From NCBI GenBank assembly GCA_016458225.1, contig JAEMGR010000012.1:62001-126000 (forward strand): a stretch of DNA of 64,000 nucleotides, in the 5' to 3' direction. A program made the position numbers and the translations under genes. Shown in pieces: positions 62,344 to 64,000 of the stretch. The stretch comes from Myxococcaceae bacterium JPH2 (GTDB lineage: Bacteria; Myxococcota; Myxococcia; Myxococcales; Myxococcaceae). Within the stretch, counting starts at the first letter, position 1. Each line of letters starts with the position of its first letter. Below the pieces are notes generated by a model. The model was given only the letters and a program-made list of their open reading frames with translations. It did no database searches and was not told the DNA's origin.

Positions 62344-63066
62344 CTAGTAGCGAAGGCCGAACATGATGGGGATGTACTCACCGTTCGCGCGCTTCGTCGA
62401 GCCGTCCTGCGCGGTGAATTTCGGTCCGAAGATGTAGTGGTAGCGGCCCTCCACGTACAAACGCAGCGGCCCGTAGATGCGCAGCGTGACGCCCACGCCG
62501 CCATTGAGCCCGAAGTCCGTGGAGCTGCGCGAGCCGACCACTTGCGTGACGGCCACGGGCTCGGCTGAGCACACCAGGAGCCAGGGGTCGCAGAACGGGA
62601 CGAGCCCCACGCCGTCCACCCGGTTGAGCTGCACCTGGCGGTAGTAGATGCCCGGGCCGCCAATGGCATACACGCCCACGGGCCGCGCATGCATCACGTC
62701 CACCACCGCGTCGAGCGCGCCGTATTGCATGGTGTGGTCGCCGTCGAGGCCCGTGGTGTTGAGCACGTCGTTCTTCAAGCCGTAGGACGTGTAGACGTAT
62801 TCGACCTCCACGCCCAGGCGCGGCAGGAACTTGAAGCCCGCGCCGAGCTGGAAGCCGCCGCCCACCTGGAAGTGGTCCGCGGAGTCCGCGAGCGGGAAGG
62901 ACACGCCGCCGCCCACGTTGAACATGAATCGCTGCGTCGGGTACAGGTCCTCCTCCGTGAAGCCCGAGGTGGAGGACGCCGCGGTGGAGCCCTCGGAGGG
63001 AGAGGCCGCCAGGGCAGGTGCCGCGAGCGCCAAGAGACCGAGAGGCAGCAGGCGCGTGAGTCGCAT
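62344..63066 (-). CDS. Outer-membrane beta-barrel protein
   Basis: The 240-residue protein has a Sec signal (MRLTRLLPLGLLALAAPALA), then a short linker and strands of alternating residues: RFMFNVGGGVSFPLA, FQLGAGFKFLPRLGVEVEYVY, DFGLNGGVGVTLRIYGPLRLYVEGRYHYIFG, ending in the aromatic YIPIMFGLRY expected of a BamA-recognised barrel. It is like the OmpA-type/outer membrane beta-barrel domain of 8 strands. The ATG has AAGGAG seven nt upstream; a longer frame to 63324 lacks a signal peptide. Function unknown. Confidence 0.9.
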   Translation of the reverse strand: MRLTRLLPLGLLALAAPALAASPSEGSTAASSTSGFTEEDLYPTQRFMFNVGGGVSFPLADSADHFQVGGGFQLGAGFKFLPRLGVEVEYVYTSYGLKNDVLNTTGLDGDHTMQYGALDAVVDVMHARPVGVYAIGGPGIYYRQVQLNRVDGVGLVPFCDPWLLVCSAEPVAVTQVVGSRSSTDFGLNGGVGVTLRIYGPLRLYVEGRYHYIFGPKFTAQDGSTKRANGEYIPIMFGLRY

Positions 63067-63322
63067 GGGATGCTCCTTGGTTTGACGTGACGGACCCGCT
63101 CCCGCGGGCTCGATGAGGCACGCAGGGCGCTCGCCGCCCTTGCGCCGGGAAGGATGGGGGCCGCCCGCGAGGTCGCCCACCGCCCTCGGGGGAGTGCCGG
63201 ACGGGGAGGCGGGGCGTCGCGCGAACGGGCCGAGCCCCTGGCTTCGTTCACTGGCAGGCGTCTGCCTGCGCCCACGGGGATGCTCGGCGGGCCCTGGCCC
63301 GATGCGCAGCTTGCGCCCGCCC

Positions 63323-64000
63323 ATGGCGACTCATATCCGGAGCCCGCGCCTCGTGCTCGGTGTGGTGCTCGCGCTGGGGCTGGCGGCGTGCGCGTCCGTG
63401 CAGCCTCCTCGTTCCGAGCTGGCCGAGCGGGTGGGGCGCTCGGACCTGTCCGTGGGCGTGCTGCGCACGCGGGTGCGAGACCTGGCGCGCCGCTTCTCCG
63501 GGCTCATCGAGGCGATGGCGGATGGCCTCGCCGAACGCTCGGACTCACCCGAGGTGGCGCGGGCGATGCTCACGTTCAAGGCGAACGCGGTGCCCGCCAT
63601 GCAGGGCGCGCTGTTCCATGCGGATCCCGTGGCGGCCTTGGTGGATGCCTGGGCCTTGCTCGCGCAGTTGGAGGACGCGCTGCCTGCGTGGGCGGATCGC
63701 GCCCCGCCTGAACTCCTCGCCCAGGCCACGCGCTCGCTGAAGGACATGGAGGCGCAGGTCGAGGCCCAGTGGCGGGAGGTCACCGGCCGTTCGGATGTCT
63801 CGCCCGCGCGCGCGCATGTGCACGCGTGGGCCCAGGCACATCCGCTCACGGGGCCGCTCGTCACGCGCGAGTCCACCGCGTCGCTGCTCGCCGCCGTCGC
63901 GGACGTCTCCGGCGGAGGCCTACTCCAGAGCGCGGCCGGGCTCGTCGAGGACACGCAAGAGCTCACCGCGCGCGTGGACCTCTACGCCGCGAGCCTGCCG
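63323..64000 (+). CDS. Lipoprotein of unknown function, 3' end beyond the window
   Basis: The frame opens at ATG 63323 and stays open for 226 codons to the right edge. The N-terminus (MATHIRSPRLVLGVVLALGL) is a lipoprotein signal ending in a LAAC lipobox near residue 22. The mature part is helical, with acidic and basic residues mixed (LAERVGRSDLSVGVLRTRVR, MEAQVEAQWREVTGR). No family is recognisable from the part visible. It is divergent from the beta-barrel gene; the start lacks a strong ribosome-binding site. Confidence 0.8.
   Translation, partial: MATHIRSPRLVLGVVLALGLAACASVQPPRSELAERVGRSDLSVGVLRTRVRDLARRFSGLIEAMADGLAERSDSPEVARAMLTFKANAVPAMQGALFHADPVAALVDAWALLAQLEDALPAWADRAPPELLAQATRSLKDMEAQVEAQWREVTGRSDVSPARAHVHAWAQAHPLTGPLVTRESTASLLAAVADVSGGGLLQSAAGLVEDTQELTARVDLYAASLP

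Overview
The window is about 70% GC and reads as chromosomal DNA of a myxobacterium of the Myxococcus/Corallococcus/Archangium kind. The signs are a DUF2378 (TIGR02265) protein, a family known to me only from myxobacteria; a lipoprotein with the MopE-type Cys/Asp metal-binding motif; several M4 proteases; a large FAAL-NRPS/PKS locus; and densely packed genes with G/C-ending codons. All calls come from reading the sequence by hand. Family names rest on motifs I can point to, not on searches.

Region 1 (1-12.2 kb) is mostly a biosynthetic locus on the minus strand. A FAAL-ACP-C-A-PCP protein (10020-4570) is followed 76 bp later by a KS-AT-KR-PCP polyketide synthase module that runs off the left edge (4493-1). 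Together they look like the start of a lipopeptide or lipo-polyketide line. The KS has Ser in place of the catalytic Cys, the A domain lacks the usual Asp at the amino-group position, and the KR has two changes in its catalytic tetrad. A 690-bp spacer and a MopE-motif lipoprotein lie upstream.

Region 2 (12.4-29 kb) holds housekeeping and accessory genes: a ferritin-like DUF2383 protein, a Cys-rich protein paired with the DUF2378 gene, a Tat-type epimerase, a thermolysin-like protease with an altered active-site His, purL, msrB, a CBS protein, an editing-free threonyl-tRNA synthetase paralogue, an OPT transporter and a zinc-ribbon/M50-like membrane protein. In front of the ThrRS paralogue is a 28-codon leader with seven Thr codons in nine positions, followed by mutually exclusive antiterminator and terminator hairpins. 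This is a textbook attenuator layout.

Region 3 (29-47 kb) carries a methyltransferase-like gene, an ATP-grasp ligase with a signal-like N-terminus, a PLP decarboxylase paired with a GT2 glycosyltransferase, bpt (N-degron pathway), an alpha/beta hydrolase, a FemAB/BioF2-like acyltransferase with a GT4 glycosyltransferase, glnS, a GNAT, DUF3592, cysQ, mug, pfkB, a GT87 mannosyltransferase and an exported amidohydrolase. Two identical 15-bp dyads lie between DUF3592 and cysQ.

Region 4 (47-64 kb) contains a DUF423 protein, a SET-domain methyltransferase with a histone-like Lys-rich tail, a shortened acyl-CoA-dehydrogenase-like protein, an oxygenase-like protein, an M18 aminopeptidase, an M4 protease with an internal P domain and no signal peptide, a trypsin-like protease, a four-ATPase tandem UvrA fusion, a periplasmic glutathione peroxidase, a beta-barrel protein, and a lipoprotein cut by the right edge. 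Most convergent gene pairs are separated by strong GC-rich hairpins. I saw no tRNA, rRNA, CRISPR array or insertion sequence.
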